Under the pieces are notes generated by a model. It saw only the letters and a program-made list of their open reading frames with translations. It did not search any database and was not told the DNA's origin. A stretch of 62,671 nucleotides of DNA from Prevotella aurantiaca JCM 15754 (GTDB lineage: Bacteria; Bacteroidota; Bacteroidia; Bacteroidales; Bacteroidaceae): assembly GCF_000614025.1 (NCBI RefSeq), contig NZ_BAKF01000013.1:1-62671 (forward strand), written 5' to 3'. Both the position numbers and the translations under genes were made by a program. Below are positions 38,306-47,595 of this stretch, in pieces (the first letter of the stretch is position 1; every line of letters starts with the position of its first letter).

Positions 38306-38734
38306 ATGGAACAGACCAAGCAACAAATAGAACGCTTTCTAAGGAAGATTGCGCAGAAATTCCCCACAACTGAGGCCCCAACAACGATGACAGACATTCA
38401 TTTAAGAGTGTCTCAATTTACCGGAGACCTTATGGCTTTCAACGACGAAGGGGAAGAAATAACACGTTGTGTTGTTGAGGAATGGATTGAAAACAACGAT
38501 GACGAATTCAATAAAAAGGTTACTGCGCTACTCCGTGCAGAAACATTGGCCTTGAAAGACATTGTAGACGACTTCGGAATAATGAAGCCTTACAGCTTGG
38601 TTTTAGAAGATGAAGAAGGAGAAAACATTGCCGAAGTATATGTAGCAGACGATGATACGATTATCGCTGGAGACGATTTGCTGCCTGATTTAGAGGAAGA
38701 TCTCGACGAGTTCTTGAAGAAACTATTACCTTAA
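38306..38734 (+). CDS. Conserved acidic protein of unknown function
   Basis: 142 residues, strongly acidic, no signal peptide or membrane segment. It starts MEQTKQQIERFLRKIAQKF and has a DIHLRVSQFTGDLMAFNDEG strand segment, then an acidic C-terminus DLLPDLEEDLDEFLKKLLP. Small proteins like this occur just upstream of T9SS plug protein genes in Bacteroidales. No function known. First gene of a probable five-gene run to 43967 (gap 12 nt to the next gene). Confidence 0.65.
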   Translation: MEQTKQQIERFLRKIAQKFPTTEAPTTMTDIHLRVSQFTGDLMAFNDEGEEITRCVVEEWIENNDDEFNKKVTALLRAETLALKDIVDDFGIMKPYSLVLEDEEGENIAEVYVADDDTIIAGDDLLPDLEEDLDEFLKKLLP

Positions 38735-38746
38735 AGAATAGGAAAT

Positions 38747-40009
38747 ATGCTTATGAGAAAGGGCAGAAAAACTGTCTTACTGCTATTGTCGTTGTTGTTT
38801 TCAATAAGTACTGCAGCACAACGCCACGAAATATTGAGCGAGAATATACGTTCGTTGCAGGTCGTAGCGAACAAAGATTGGCTCAATATGCCTGTTATGG
38901 AATTAGGAAATGGCATGTTGGACATCGATTTTGATGACCTTACACATGAGTATCATCGCTATACCTATAAGCTGGAACACTGCGAAGCCGACTGGAGTAA
39001 ATCTACTTCACTGTTCGAGAGCGATTATGTAGACGGCTTTGCAAGTGGAAATACGATAGACGACGTAGAACAATCGTTGCTTACAAATACCATTTATACA
39101 CACTATCACCTTAGTATTCCAAACGATAAATGCCGTCCAAAACTTTCTGGTAATTATCTGCTTACAATCTACGATGAAGACAACAACGAGGTGATAAAAG
39201 CATGTTTCATGGTAAAAGAACCTCTAATGCGATCAATGGGCGTAGGATTGAATATTATAACCAATACCGATGCTACCATAAACACAGCACATCAGCAGGT
39301 GGAAATGGAACTAAAGTACAATAGTTACAACGTAACGAACCCGCAAACACAGCTAAAGACCGTGTTGTTACAGAACAAACGATGGGACAATGCACGATGG
39401 AATGTAAAGCCACAATACGTTATGAGCGATGGATTGCGGTGGAGTCACAACGTAAACTACATCTTTTGGGCGGGCAACGAATACAGAAAGTTCGAGATTT
39501 TGTCTACTGATGTAGCCTCGACGGGTATCGAACGCATTAGATGGGACGGCAAAAACTTTCACGCTTACCCCTATATTGCATTGCCAAGGCCTAACTATCT
39601 GTACGATGAAGACGCAAACGGAGCGTTCTTAATACGTAATTCGGACAACTATAATATCAATACTGAAAGCGATTACATGCTGGTTCATTTCCAATTAAGT
39701 TGTCCACAGCTTAGCAAAGGCGATGTTTATGTAAACGCTGATTGGACTTATGACAGGTTTTTACCGCAATATAAATTAGCTTACGATAATGAATCGAAAA
39801 GCTATCAGGCTGTTATTCCACTGAAATTGGGCTATTACAGCTATCAATACGTAGTGTTGAACGAAAACGGAAAAACTGAAATTATGCCAACAGAAGGTAG
39901 CTACTATCAAACCGAAAACTCGTACCAAGCGCTGGTTTATTATCGTGAGCCAGGCGGAAGAACCGATAAGTTGGTGGGATATACGTCGGTTAAGTTTAAA
40001 ATAAGATAG
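38747..40009 (+). CDS. Type IX secretion system plug protein (DUF5103)
   Basis: 420 residues. Signal peptide (GRKTVLLLLSLLFSISTAAQ). Matches the DUF5103/T9SS plug family, which seals the SprA translocon when no substrate is engaged; the family signatures seen are HEYHRYTYKLEHCEADWSKS, FESDYVDGFASG, NYLLTIYDEDN and FDYDGAQ-like strands later (NADWTYDRFLPQYKLAYD). The two secreted proteins with sorting-type C-termini at 27902 and 29870 agree with an active T9SS. Lies 12 nt after the acidic protein gene and 53 nt before the nucleotidase. Confidence 0.8.
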   Translation: MLMRKGRKTVLLLLSLLFSISTAAQRHEILSENIRSLQVVANKDWLNMPVMELGNGMLDIDFDDLTHEYHRYTYKLEHCEADWSKSTSLFESDYVDGFASGNTIDDVEQSLLTNTIYTHYHLSIPNDKCRPKLSGNYLLTIYDEDNNEVIKACFMVKEPLMRSMGVGLNIITNTDATINTAHQQVEMELKYNSYNVTNPQTQLKTVLLQNKRWDNARWNVKPQYVMSDGLRWSHNVNYIFWAGNEYRKFEILSTDVASTGIERIRWDGKNFHAYPYIALPRPNYLYDEDANGAFLIRNSDNYNINTESDYMLVHFQLSCPQLSKGDVYVNADWTYDRFLPQYKLAYDNESKSYQAVIPLKLGYYSYQYVVLNENGKTEIMPTEGSYYQTENSYQALVYYREPGGRTDKLVGYTSVKFKIR

Positions 40010-40062
40010 GCTGGAGCAACTGAGGCAGACTCTTCCGCTGCACGATTTAACAATCAATATAT

Positions 40063-41820
40063 ATGAAAAGACTTTTATTTGCATTTATGGCATTAGCATT
40101 AAGCAGTCTAGGAGCAATGGCTCAGAATAAAGATATAACTATAAAATTGGTAGAAACATCGGACGTTCATGGTTCATTTTTCCCCTACGACTTCATTACA
40201 CGTAAGCTAAAAGAAGGATCAATGGCACGGGTTGCAACCTTTGTAAAGGAATTAAGACAAAAGCAAGGTGCCGAAAATGTTTACCTATTAGATAATGGCG
40301 ACATTCTACAGGGGCAACCTATCTGTTATTACTACAACTATATTCAGACACAAAAGGAAAATATTGCTGCCAGCGTATTGAACTTTATGAAGTACGATGC
40401 AAGTAGTGTTGGAAACCACGATATAGAGACTGGGCATGCTGTTTACGATAAATGGATACGCGAATTGAATTGTCCTGTGGTGGGAGCAAATATCATTGAC
40501 ACAGAGAAACAAAAACCGTACGTGTTGCCTTACACCATTATTAAAAAGAAAAATGGTGTGAAGGTGGCAGTTGTAGGCATGCTTACACCTGCTATTCCTA
40601 ACTGGTTGGAAGAGAATTTGTGGAAAGGTCTGCACTTCGAAGATATTGTTTCATCGGCAAAAAAGACAGTTGCTGCATTGCAGGCGAATGAGAACCCAGA
40701 CGTTATCGTAGGACTTTTCCACTCTGGTTGGGACGGTGGCATTACGACTCCGAATTATGTTGAGGACGCTTCAAAGAAGGTTGCAGAAGAGGTAGACGGT
40801 TTTGATGTGGTGTTTTTCGGCCACGACCACAAACCACACAATATTATTGTAAACAATAAAAATGGCAAAGAGGTATTGTGTCTCGACCCTGCTAACAACG
40901 CACAAAAGGTAGCTGTGGCAACCATAACCTTATCGCCTGCAAAGAAAAATGCCAAAAATGGTAAGCGTTTCAATGTTATTAAGAAGTCGGGAGAGTTGGT
41001 AAATGTAAGAGATTTGACCGTTGATGAGCCGTTTATGGCACATTTTCAGAATGAAATAAACGAAGTAAAGAGTTGGGCAAATACCGAAATCGGACGCTTT
41101 GAAAACACTATCAGCACGAAAGACTGCTTCTTTGGCAACTCAGCTTTCAACGATTTAATTCTTAATTTAGAGCTTCAAATCACGAAAGCAGATATTGCTT
41201 TCAATGCTCCTCTGGGCTTTAACTCAAGTATAAAAGCAGGTCCTATCACTGTAGGAGATATGTTTAGTCTTTATAAATACGAGAATCAACTTTACGTTAT
41301 GAAGCTAACTGGCAAGGAAATCAAAGACTATTTGGAGATGAGTTATAACCTTTGGGCGAACACAATGAAGTCGGCTGACGACCATTTGCTATTGCTTTCG
41401 GAAGATACAAGGGACGATTCACAACGCTTAGGCTTTAAAAACTTCTCGTTTAACTTCGATTCTGCTGCGGGAATAGACTATGAAGTAGACGTAACAAAGC
41501 CATATGGGCAGAAGGTAAACATACTAAAAATGAGCAACGGACAGCCTTTTGACGAAACAAAATACTATAAGGTGGCTGTTAATAGTTATCGTGGTAATGG
41601 TGGAGGAGAGCTCCTTACAAAAGGTGCAGGCATTCCACAAGATCAACTAAAGAACCGTATTATATGGCGAAGCGACCTTGATCAACGCCATTATCTTATG
41701 GAAGAGATAAAGAAAGCAGGTACTTTGAATCCACAACCCAACAGCAACTGGAAATTTGTACCTACCGAATGGACTGAGAAAGCTGCCGCTCGCGACCGCA
41801 AAATACTATTTGGCGAATAA
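40063..41820 (+). CDS. 5'-nucleotidase / 2',3'-cyclic phosphodiesterase (UshA family)
   Basis: 585 residues. Signal peptide (MKRLLFAFMALALSSLGAMA). The N-terminal calcineurin-like phosphoesterase domain has all metal motifs: ETSDVHGSFF, LDNGDILQGQP, GNHDIETG, GLFHSGWDGG and FFGHDHKPHN. The C-terminal 5'-nucleotidase domain holds NSAFNDLILNLELQI and the substrate-binding NSYRGNGGGELLTKG. It should release nucleosides from extracellular or periplasmic nucleotides. It heads the nucleotide-scavenging part of the operon (NudC and a purine permease follow). Confidence 0.92.
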   Translation: MKRLLFAFMALALSSLGAMAQNKDITIKLVETSDVHGSFFPYDFITRKLKEGSMARVATFVKELRQKQGAENVYLLDNGDILQGQPICYYYNYIQTQKENIAASVLNFMKYDASSVGNHDIETGHAVYDKWIRELNCPVVGANIIDTEKQKPYVLPYTIIKKKNGVKVAVVGMLTPAIPNWLEENLWKGLHFEDIVSSAKKTVAALQANENPDVIVGLFHSGWDGGITTPNYVEDASKKVAEEVDGFDVVFFGHDHKPHNIIVNNKNGKEVLCLDPANNAQKVAVATITLSPAKKNAKNGKRFNVIKKSGELVNVRDLTVDEPFMAHFQNEINEVKSWANTEIGRFENTISTKDCFFGNSAFNDLILNLELQITKADIAFNAPLGFNSSIKAGPITVGDMFSLYKYENQLYVMKLTGKEIKDYLEMSYNLWANTMKSADDHLLLLSEDTRDDSQRLGFKNFSFNFDSAAGIDYEVDVTKPYGQKVNILKMSNGQPFDETKYYKVAVNSYRGNGGGELLTKGAGIPQDQLKNRIIWRSDLDQRHYLMEEIKKAGTLNPQPNSNWKFVPTEWTEKAAARDRKILFGE

Positions 41821-41856
41821 GCTAAAGCATTAGAAAAAGGAGAAAAGAATACCAAA

Positions 41857-42639
41857 ATGAAGTGCTATTGGTTTGTATTTTGCAAGACCGACCTTGTGTT
41901 GGAAAAGACTGCAGCCGGCTATACAATACCACTATCAGAGGATTGTCCTGTTCCCTTGAAAGCATGGTCACAGGTATTAGAGATAGATTCGATGCCCGAC
42001 GGAACAAGTGTAAAGGCGGTAAATATAGATGTGCCAATGACCGATAACCCCACTCTTGAAGTGTGTGGATTGCGCAACAGCTATTACAAACTATCGCAAA
42101 CGCTTTATCAGAAAGCTGGAAAATGCTATGAATTGCTTTATTGGAACCAGAATACACAGTTCTGTGGCGTGTGCGGAGCACCGATGAAACTGCACACAAC
42201 AATATCTAAACGCTGCACCAACTGCGGCAAAGAAGTTTGGCCACAGGTAGCAACAGCCGTCATTGTACTGATACATCGTGGCGAAGAAGTGCTATTGGTT
42301 CGAGCCAACAGCTTTAAAGATAACCACTACGGCTTGGTTGCTGGCTTCGTAGAGACTGGCGAAAGCTTTGAAGAAGCAGTGCATAGAGAAGTTGAAGAGG
42401 AAACTGGAATAAAGATAAACAATCTCCGTTACTTCGGTTCACAGCCGTGGCCGTATCCTTGCGGTATTATGGTGGGTTACAACGCCGACTATGTTGAAGG
42501 CAAAATACACCTGCAAAGGAGTGAACTATCTAATGGAAGCTGGTTTAAGAAGGACAATCTGCCCAATCTTCCAGAGAAGTTATCAATTGCAAGAATGCTG
42601 ATAGATGATTGGCTTGAAACTACAAAAGACAACAAATAA
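41857..42639 (+). CDS. nudC: NAD+ diphosphatase
   Basis: 260 residues. It splits NAD(H) to NMN(H) and AMP, and can decap NAD-capped RNA. Zinc ribbon CGVCGAPM...CTNCGKEVWPQ lies near residues 107-130, then the Nudix box GFVETGESFEEAVHREVEEE followed by TGI, and the NudC signature SQPWPYPCGIMVGY. No signal peptide, so it works in the cytoplasm. Gaps are 36 nt to the nucleotidase and 26 nt to the permease, consistent with co-transcription. Confidence 0.95.
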   Translation: MKCYWFVFCKTDLVLEKTAAGYTIPLSEDCPVPLKAWSQVLEIDSMPDGTSVKAVNIDVPMTDNPTLEVCGLRNSYYKLSQTLYQKAGKCYELLYWNQNTQFCGVCGAPMKLHTTISKRCTNCGKEVWPQVATAVIVLIHRGEEVLLVRANSFKDNHYGLVAGFVETGESFEEAVHREVEEETGIKINNLRYFGSQPWPYPCGIMVGYNADYVEGKIHLQRSELSNGSWFKKDNLPNLPEKLSIARMLIDDWLETTKDNK

Positions 42640-42665
42640 TAATCAAAATACAAATTAAACATCTT

Positions 42666-43967
42666 ATGAATCTTTTAGAAAAGACCTTAGGGTTCGACCC
42701 TAAAACAATGAAGTTGCGCACCGAAATGATAGCTGGTGTAACAACATTCCTAACGATGAGTTACATTTTAGCAGTGAATCCATCTATCCTTATGTCTACA
42801 GGTATGGACCAAGGAGCACTCTTTACTGCTACAGCATTGGCTTCTGCGATTGCCACTCTTTTGTTGGCATTCATGGCAAAGTTGCCTTTTGCACAAGCAC
42901 CATCAATGGGACTCAACGCATTTTTTGCCTATACGCTTTGCCAAGCAATGGGCTATTCGTGGCAAAACTCGCTCGCTATTCTCTTGATTGAGGGCATTGT
43001 ATTTATCTTGATAACGTTTTTCAACGTGCGAGAGATGATCTTTAACGCTATTCCAAATAACCTACGCTATGCCATTTCTGCGGGAATCGGTATGTTTATT
43101 GCCTTCATCGGTCTTAAGAATGCCGGTATTATTGTATCGAAAGAAGGAACTTTTGTAGGCTTAGGTGCTTTCACTGCTCCATGTTTGCTGGGTATTTTCG
43201 CCACCTTACTTAGTGGAGTACTCATGGCACGTAACGTTAAAGGCGCATTGTTTTGGGGCATTATTATTACAACATTGATAGGAATACCATTGGGTGTTAC
43301 CATTTTCCCAGATCATTGGTTGCCAGTTTCTGCACCTAAAGATATTTCGCCCATCTTCTGTGAGTTCGATTTCTCAGGCTTATTGAACCTCAAAACAGTG
43401 CTCGTTGTCTTCTCGTTGCTTATCGTTAATATCTTCGATACCATCGGAACACTTATGGGATTGGCTGAAAAAACAGGCATTGTACGTGAAGATGGAAGCA
43501 TTCCACGTGTTAGCGAAGCTATGATGAGTGATGCTATAGGTACTACTTGCGGAGCCATGCTCGGTAGTTCTACGATCTCAACTTATATAGAAAGCGCTAG
43601 TGGTATAGCCGAAGGAGGTCGTTCTGGCGTAACTTCATTGGTTGTAGGTGCCATGTTTATTCTATCTTTATTCCTCGCTCCAGTCTTCCTTCTTATACCA
43701 AGTGCTGCCACAAGTGGTGCCCTTATCATGGTAGGTGTACTCATGCTTGACTCAGTAAAGAAGATAAACCTTAGTGATATGACCGAAGCTTTCCCAGCTT
43801 TCATAACAATGATAACGATGGTTCTGTGCTATTCTATCGCTGACGGCATTTGTTTAGGTATTTTGTCGTTCGTAGTTATGAAGCTTTGTACACATCGTTG
43901 GAAGGACCTAAACTGGACTCTCTGTATTCTATCTATCCTTTTTGTTCTCAACTTTGCGTTTGGATAA
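42666..43967 (+). CDS. NCS2-type purine (adenine/guanine/hypoxanthine) permease
   Basis: 433 residues, about 12-13 hydrophobic segments. AzgA/PbuG-like branch of the nucleobase-cation symporter family. Signatures are MIAGVTTFLTMSYILAVNP, APSMGLNAFFAYTLC, the substrate region VNIFDTIGTLMGLAEKTG and ISTYIESASGIAEGGRSG. It would import purine bases made by nucleotidase and nucleoside cleavage. It ends the transcript before a strong hairpin at 44013. Confidence 0.92.
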   Translation: MNLLEKTLGFDPKTMKLRTEMIAGVTTFLTMSYILAVNPSILMSTGMDQGALFTATALASAIATLLLAFMAKLPFAQAPSMGLNAFFAYTLCQAMGYSWQNSLAILLIEGIVFILITFFNVREMIFNAIPNNLRYAISAGIGMFIAFIGLKNAGIIVSKEGTFVGLGAFTAPCLLGIFATLLSGVLMARNVKGALFWGIIITTLIGIPLGVTIFPDHWLPVSAPKDISPIFCEFDFSGLLNLKTVLVVFSLLIVNIFDTIGTLMGLAEKTGIVREDGSIPRVSEAMMSDAIGTTCGAMLGSSTISTYIESASGIAEGGRSGVTSLVVGAMFILSLFLAPVFLLIPSAATSGALIMVGVLMLDSVKKINLSDMTEAFPAFITMITMVLCYSIADGICLGILSFVVMKLCTHRWKDLNWTLCILSILFVLNFAFG

Positions 43968-44012
43968 GAATGGATAAATAGGAGTAATTGAAATTCAAAC
44001 TATCGAAATATT

Positions 44013-44056
44013 ATAACGACAACGGCTCTGTATCTTTTATACAGGGTCGTTATTGT
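44013..44056 (+). terminator. Terminator of the purine permease operon
   Basis: ATAACGAC/GTCGTTAT outer stem with a CTGTAT/ATACAG inner stem; TATTGTTT follows. It closes the core-chromosome run before the mobile element. Confidence 0.75.
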
Positions 44057-44175
44057 TTCTGTTGATATAGAAAAATACCAGCATATAGTAAAGTTTTTGG
44101 AGAAGGATAGAACTCTTTTCAAAGCTAAGAAACTGTAATAATTTGCTGTATTTTATAGATGAAGAAATGTTATTA

Positions 44176-44287
44176 AAAATGTAAAGAATTTACAAAAGAG
44201 ACAGTATGGTGTAATAAACTGAATATCAGCGTGTTGTAAAAGAGCCTCTTTTGCGTTGTAAAACAGGCTCTTTTGCATTGTAACTAA
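44176..44287 (-). repeat. 22-bp palindrome array, family A copy 6 (shortened)
   Basis: Units at 44222, 44244 and 44266. The unit carrying GCCTGTTTTGC is missing. The TTTACA box is present on the minus strand (first T at 44185), and the remaining unit boundary at 44268 lies exactly two units (44 nt) short of the 127-nt register, as if two units were lost in frame. It lies just left of the mobile element. Confidence 0.78.
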
Positions 44288-44409
44288 TCAAGGAAAATGA
44301 AGAAATATCGAAAGATATGCAAACTAATTGGTAATGAGGTAGAAACGAGGCAATTTGTATAAAACTGCTCTATTTGTAAAGGGTAGAAATATGCAGATAT
44401 AGGCAAAAG

Positions 44410-44473
44410 TTCAGTTACTAAATCATTACCAAGATTTGAAGTAGGTAACTAAATGCAGATGTAGGTAACTGAA
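44410..44473. repeat. Direct and inverted repeats beside the integrase
   Basis: GTAGGTAACT occurs at 44441-44450 and 44461-44470 (20-nt spacing), and TTCAGTTAC at 44410-44418 is the inverse of GTAACTGAA at 44465-44473. Such short repeats beside a tyrosine recombinase gene may be arm-type or core binding sites at the element's left end. The att core itself is not identifiable, as the right end is outside the window. Confidence 0.45.
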
Positions 44474-44544
44474 ATTGTTTCTCTCGTGTGTTTGTTGCTT
44501 TGGTCGGCAGTTTTCTGCATAAGTGAGGAACGCTTTAATTCGGG

Positions 44545-44552
44545 TAACTTTG
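44545..44552 (+). promoter_or_regulatory. -7 element of the first recombinase gene
   Basis: TAACTTTG, 20 nt before the ATG at 44572; no clear -33 element. Confidence 0.55.
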
Positions 44553-44571
44553 CCCATAAAAATTAAAGCGT

Positions 44572-45801
44572 ATGAAAACAGAAAAGATGAAGGTGTTGCT
44601 CTACCTCAAAAAGAGCGGAAAGGATAAGCAGGGTAAAGCTCCCATTATGGGACGTATCACACTTGGAAGGAGTATAGCACAGTTTAGTTGCAAGCTATCT
44701 TGCGATATAGATTTGTGGAGTCCTCGTGAGAGTAGAATGAGGGGCAAGAGCCATGAGGCGGTGGAAGTGAACGGAAAGCTGGATAGTTTAGTACTTTCCA
44801 TTCAGTCCACTTATCAAACATTGCTGTCCAAAGGACAGACATTTACAGCCACGGACATCAAGGAGCAGTTTCAAGGGAGCGTACAATCTCGGTGTATGCT
44901 TATAGAACGCCTTGATAGGCTTATCAGGGAGAAAGAAGAACACGTTGGAATAGATATTAAGAAAGATACGCTATCTAATTATCACTCTACACGAAGCAAT
45001 CTTCGCACATTCATCGAAGAAAAATATAAGGTAGAGGATTTAGCTTTCTCACAACTATCTGAGAACTTTATTTATGATTTTAGAGATTTTTTCTTGGGGA
45101 CATTAGGTTTTCAAGAGAGCAGTTTCTATGGTGCAGCTTCCCAAATAAAGACCATATGTAGGTTGGCATACCGTGAAGGATTGGCTGATACCTTGTTGTT
45201 TGCTAATACAAAAATAGCAAGAGGAGATAAGAAGCTACCCAAAGCTCTTGACAGGTGTTCGCTTGACAGACTAATGAATATAGAGTTTGAAGAGCTGGAG
45301 GAGGAAATGGGAACCGCAAGGGACTTGTTTGTCTTTGCCTGCCATACGGGTGCTGCCTATTGTGATTTGATGGAATTAAGTAAGACGCATCTTTTCCGTG
45401 ATGATGAGGGAAGCCTTTGGCTGAAGTTCAACAGACAGAAGACAGGTGTTCTCTGCCGTATCAAGTTGTTACCCGAAGCCATCAGGATAATAGAGATGCA
45501 CAAGAGCGATGAAAGGGAAAGGCTACTGCCACAGATGAAGTATGCCACCTACCAATCGTATCTCAAAGCATTACGTCTAAGAGCAGGTATAGCCTTTCCC
45601 TTTACCACGCATACGGCAAGACATACCTTTGCCACGCTCATCACATTGGAACAAGGAGTACCAATAGAAACGGTAAGCAAGATGTTGGGGCATAGCAACG
45701 TGAGTATGACCGAGCGGTATGCAAAGGTTACGCCACAAAAGCTGTTTGTGGAGTTTGAGCGTTTCCTTTCTTTCACGGAGAATATGCAGATGAGTTTTTA
45801 G
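44572..45801 (+). CDS. Tyrosine recombinase (integrase) 1
   Basis: 409 residues. An N-terminal arm-type DNA-binding segment (KVLLYLKKSGKDKQGKAPIM) and a SAM-like core-binding domain (about 105-200) precede the catalytic domain (about 215-405). The catalytic residues visible are K in KTGVLCRIKLL, the HTARHTFATL motif (H and R), LGHSNVSMTERYAKV (H and nucleophile Y). The first-arginine position is TGAAYCDL, which lacks Arg, as in IntDOT-type Bacteroides enzymes. It heads a two-recombinase operon (29-nt gap) and likely catalyses integration and excision of the element. Confidence 0.93.
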   Translation: MKTEKMKVLLYLKKSGKDKQGKAPIMGRITLGRSIAQFSCKLSCDIDLWSPRESRMRGKSHEAVEVNGKLDSLVLSIQSTYQTLLSKGQTFTATDIKEQFQGSVQSRCMLIERLDRLIREKEEHVGIDIKKDTLSNYHSTRSNLRTFIEEKYKVEDLAFSQLSENFIYDFRDFFLGTLGFQESSFYGAASQIKTICRLAYREGLADTLLFANTKIARGDKKLPKALDRCSLDRLMNIEFEELEEEMGTARDLFVFACHTGAAYCDLMELSKTHLFRDDEGSLWLKFNRQKTGVLCRIKLLPEAIRIIEMHKSDERERLLPQMKYATYQSYLKALRLRAGIAFPFTTHTARHTFATLITLEQGVPIETVSKMLGHSNVSMTERYAKVTPQKLFVEFERFLSFTENMQMSF

Positions 45802-45829
45802 CAATAGTAGTATTAAAACTAAAATCATT

Positions 45830-47149
45830 ATGAGAAGTACATTCAAGACACTATTTTATATCAACAGACAAAAGACTAAGGCAAATGGTCTGACCTCCAT
45901 ACTCTGCCGTATCACGATAGATGGCAAGAACTCTGTCATTACCACAAACGAAGAATGTAAGGCTGCGGAGTGGAACTCAAAACAAGGAATAACAACAGAC
46001 AAGAAAACCAATCTTCGACTGCAATCATTCAGAGAACTTGTAGAAAAGATGTATCAGGAACTGCTCCTAAAAGACGGAGTGGTAAGTGCTGAACTGCTTA
46101 AAAACAGATTGCAAGGCATAGCAACTTCTCCCATCACTTTGTTGGAGCTTAGCAATACAGAACTACAATTGGTAAAGGAAAGTGTGGGCAAGTCAAAGGC
46201 AGAAGGTACATACACTAACCTTTGCTATGCTAACAGGATGCTGTGCGAGTTTATAAAGGACTTAGAGAGTAAGGATATAGAAATCCGAAGTATAACGGAG
46301 GAACTGTTTGAGGAATATCGCTTCTTTCTTAAAAAGAAAGGGTTGAAAGGTTCTTCTATCAACAATTATCTTTGTTGGTTGAGTCGTTTGATGTTCCGTG
46401 CAGTAAGTCAGCGCATCATTCGTTATAACCCATTTGAACATGCGGAATATGAAAAGGTGGAAAAGGCTATCCGCTTTCTTAGTAAGAGTGATGTGAAAAA
46501 ACTGATGGCTATGAAGATATGTGATAGTGATGCCGAGCTTGCCAGACAGATGTTTATCTTCTCCTGCTTCACAGGTTTAGCTATTGCAGATATGGAACAC
46601 TTGACGTTTGGGCATATCAAGAGTGCCGCAAACGGACAAATATATATTAGAAAGGAGCGTCAGAAAACAAAAGTAGAATTTATAGTGCCGTTACATCTCA
46701 TAGCCAAGACGATCATGGAGCAACAAAGAAAGCTACAAGCGGTGAAAGAAGAAGGCAATAACACGGATATGGATAATCGCTTTATTTTTCAACCCTGTTG
46801 CAGCAGAAGTGTGTTAGCAGCGAAGTTAAGCATAGTAGGCAAGGCTTGTGGTATAAAGCAACGTCTGTCCTATCACATGGGGAGACATACCTTCGGTACG
46901 ATGTGTCTAAGTGCAGGTATTCCCATCGAGAGCATCGCCAAGATGATGGGACACGCATCAATTGCAAGTACGCAGATTTATGCGCAGGTAACGGACTGCA
47001 AGATTTCGGAGGATATGGACAGACTCATCGCCAAACATCAGGAAAAGAACAAAGAGTATGATAAGGTAACTGTAAAAGAAACTATTACCATAGGGACAAT
47101 GGCTATTGTCAACACAGGCAGAAATAAAAGCATGGAGGAAACGGCATGA
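45830..47149 (+). CDS. Tyrosine recombinase (integrase) 2
   Basis: 439 residues. Same architecture as its neighbour: arm-binding domain (FKTLFYINRQKTKANGLTSI), SAM-like domain (about 110-205) and catalytic domain with FTGLAIADMEHL, HMGRHTFGTMCL and MGHASIASTQIYAQV (nucleophile Tyr). The first Arg is again absent. Tandem recombinases at one end are usual in several Bacteroidales elements. The ~50 C-terminal residues beyond the Tyr are element-specific. A small frame (47146) overlaps the stop. Confidence 0.93.
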   Translation: MRSTFKTLFYINRQKTKANGLTSILCRITIDGKNSVITTNEECKAAEWNSKQGITTDKKTNLRLQSFRELVEKMYQELLLKDGVVSAELLKNRLQGIATSPITLLELSNTELQLVKESVGKSKAEGTYTNLCYANRMLCEFIKDLESKDIEIRSITEELFEEYRFFLKKKGLKGSSINNYLCWLSRLMFRAVSQRIIRYNPFEHAEYEKVEKAIRFLSKSDVKKLMAMKICDSDAELARQMFIFSCFTGLAIADMEHLTFGHIKSAANGQIYIRKERQKTKVEFIVPLHLIAKTIMEQQRKLQAVKEEGNNTDMDNRFIFQPCCSRSVLAAKLSIVGKACGIKQRLSYHMGRHTFGTMCLSAGIPIESIAKMMGHASIASTQIYAQVTDCKISEDMDRLIAKHQEKNKEYDKVTVKETITIGTMAIVNTGRNKSMEETA

Positions 47150-47349
47150 ATACGGAAGATGGAATAAAGACCAAGGCTGCAATCCGTCTAGACACGGGGC
47201 GCAGCTACTTCGAGTGGGGAAAATCAACAAGAGCGGATACCTGCTCCAACGGGTTGCCCATTGCGGAAAGAGCCTTGAGAGTAAACTCTTTTTTAAAGAG
47301 ACTCTCCTGTTTTGATTGGCGATATGTAGTCGTTTTCTTCATAAGGTAA
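47146..47349 (+). CDS. Small frame overlapping the recombinase stop
   Basis: 67 residues starting MNTEDGIKTKAAIRLDTGRS. Its ATG overlaps the integrase 2 stop (ATGA), which suggests translational coupling. The second half (SFLKRLSCFDWRYVVVFFIR) looks unlike a folded protein. It may be a remnant of a longer gene or chance. Weak call. Confidence 0.3.
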   Translation: MNTEDGIKTKAAIRLDTGRSYFEWGKSTRADTCSNGLPIAERALRVNSFLKRLSCFDWRYVVVFFIR

Positions 47350-47472
47350 TATCAATATTAGTATGTAAAGGTACGACTTCTTTTCGAAAATTCGCAAGTA
47401 ATTAGCTGATTAATAATAAGTTAATTTATAGAACATCCCTTAATTGTTTCTTTTTGCTGTCGTAGTTTTTGA

Positions 47473-47500
47473 AGGCATGCCGATGTTATATCGGTGTGCC
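47473..47500 (+). terminator. Hairpin after the recombinase operon
   Basis: GGCATGCCGAT pairs with ATCGGTGTGCC (one G:T pair), followed by C and five T. Confidence 0.7.
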
Positions 47501-47595
47501 CTTTTTCGATAATAGAAAATATCTGTTTACAAATTCATTATACTTTGATTAAACTCTACATTTTCACCGTAAAAAATTTATTAAAAACAAATAGA

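Noticed and set aside
47150..47595. Continuation of the integrase operon as a functional gene
   Set aside because: Only the small frame at 47146 is present; its second half is not protein-like and a terminator follows.
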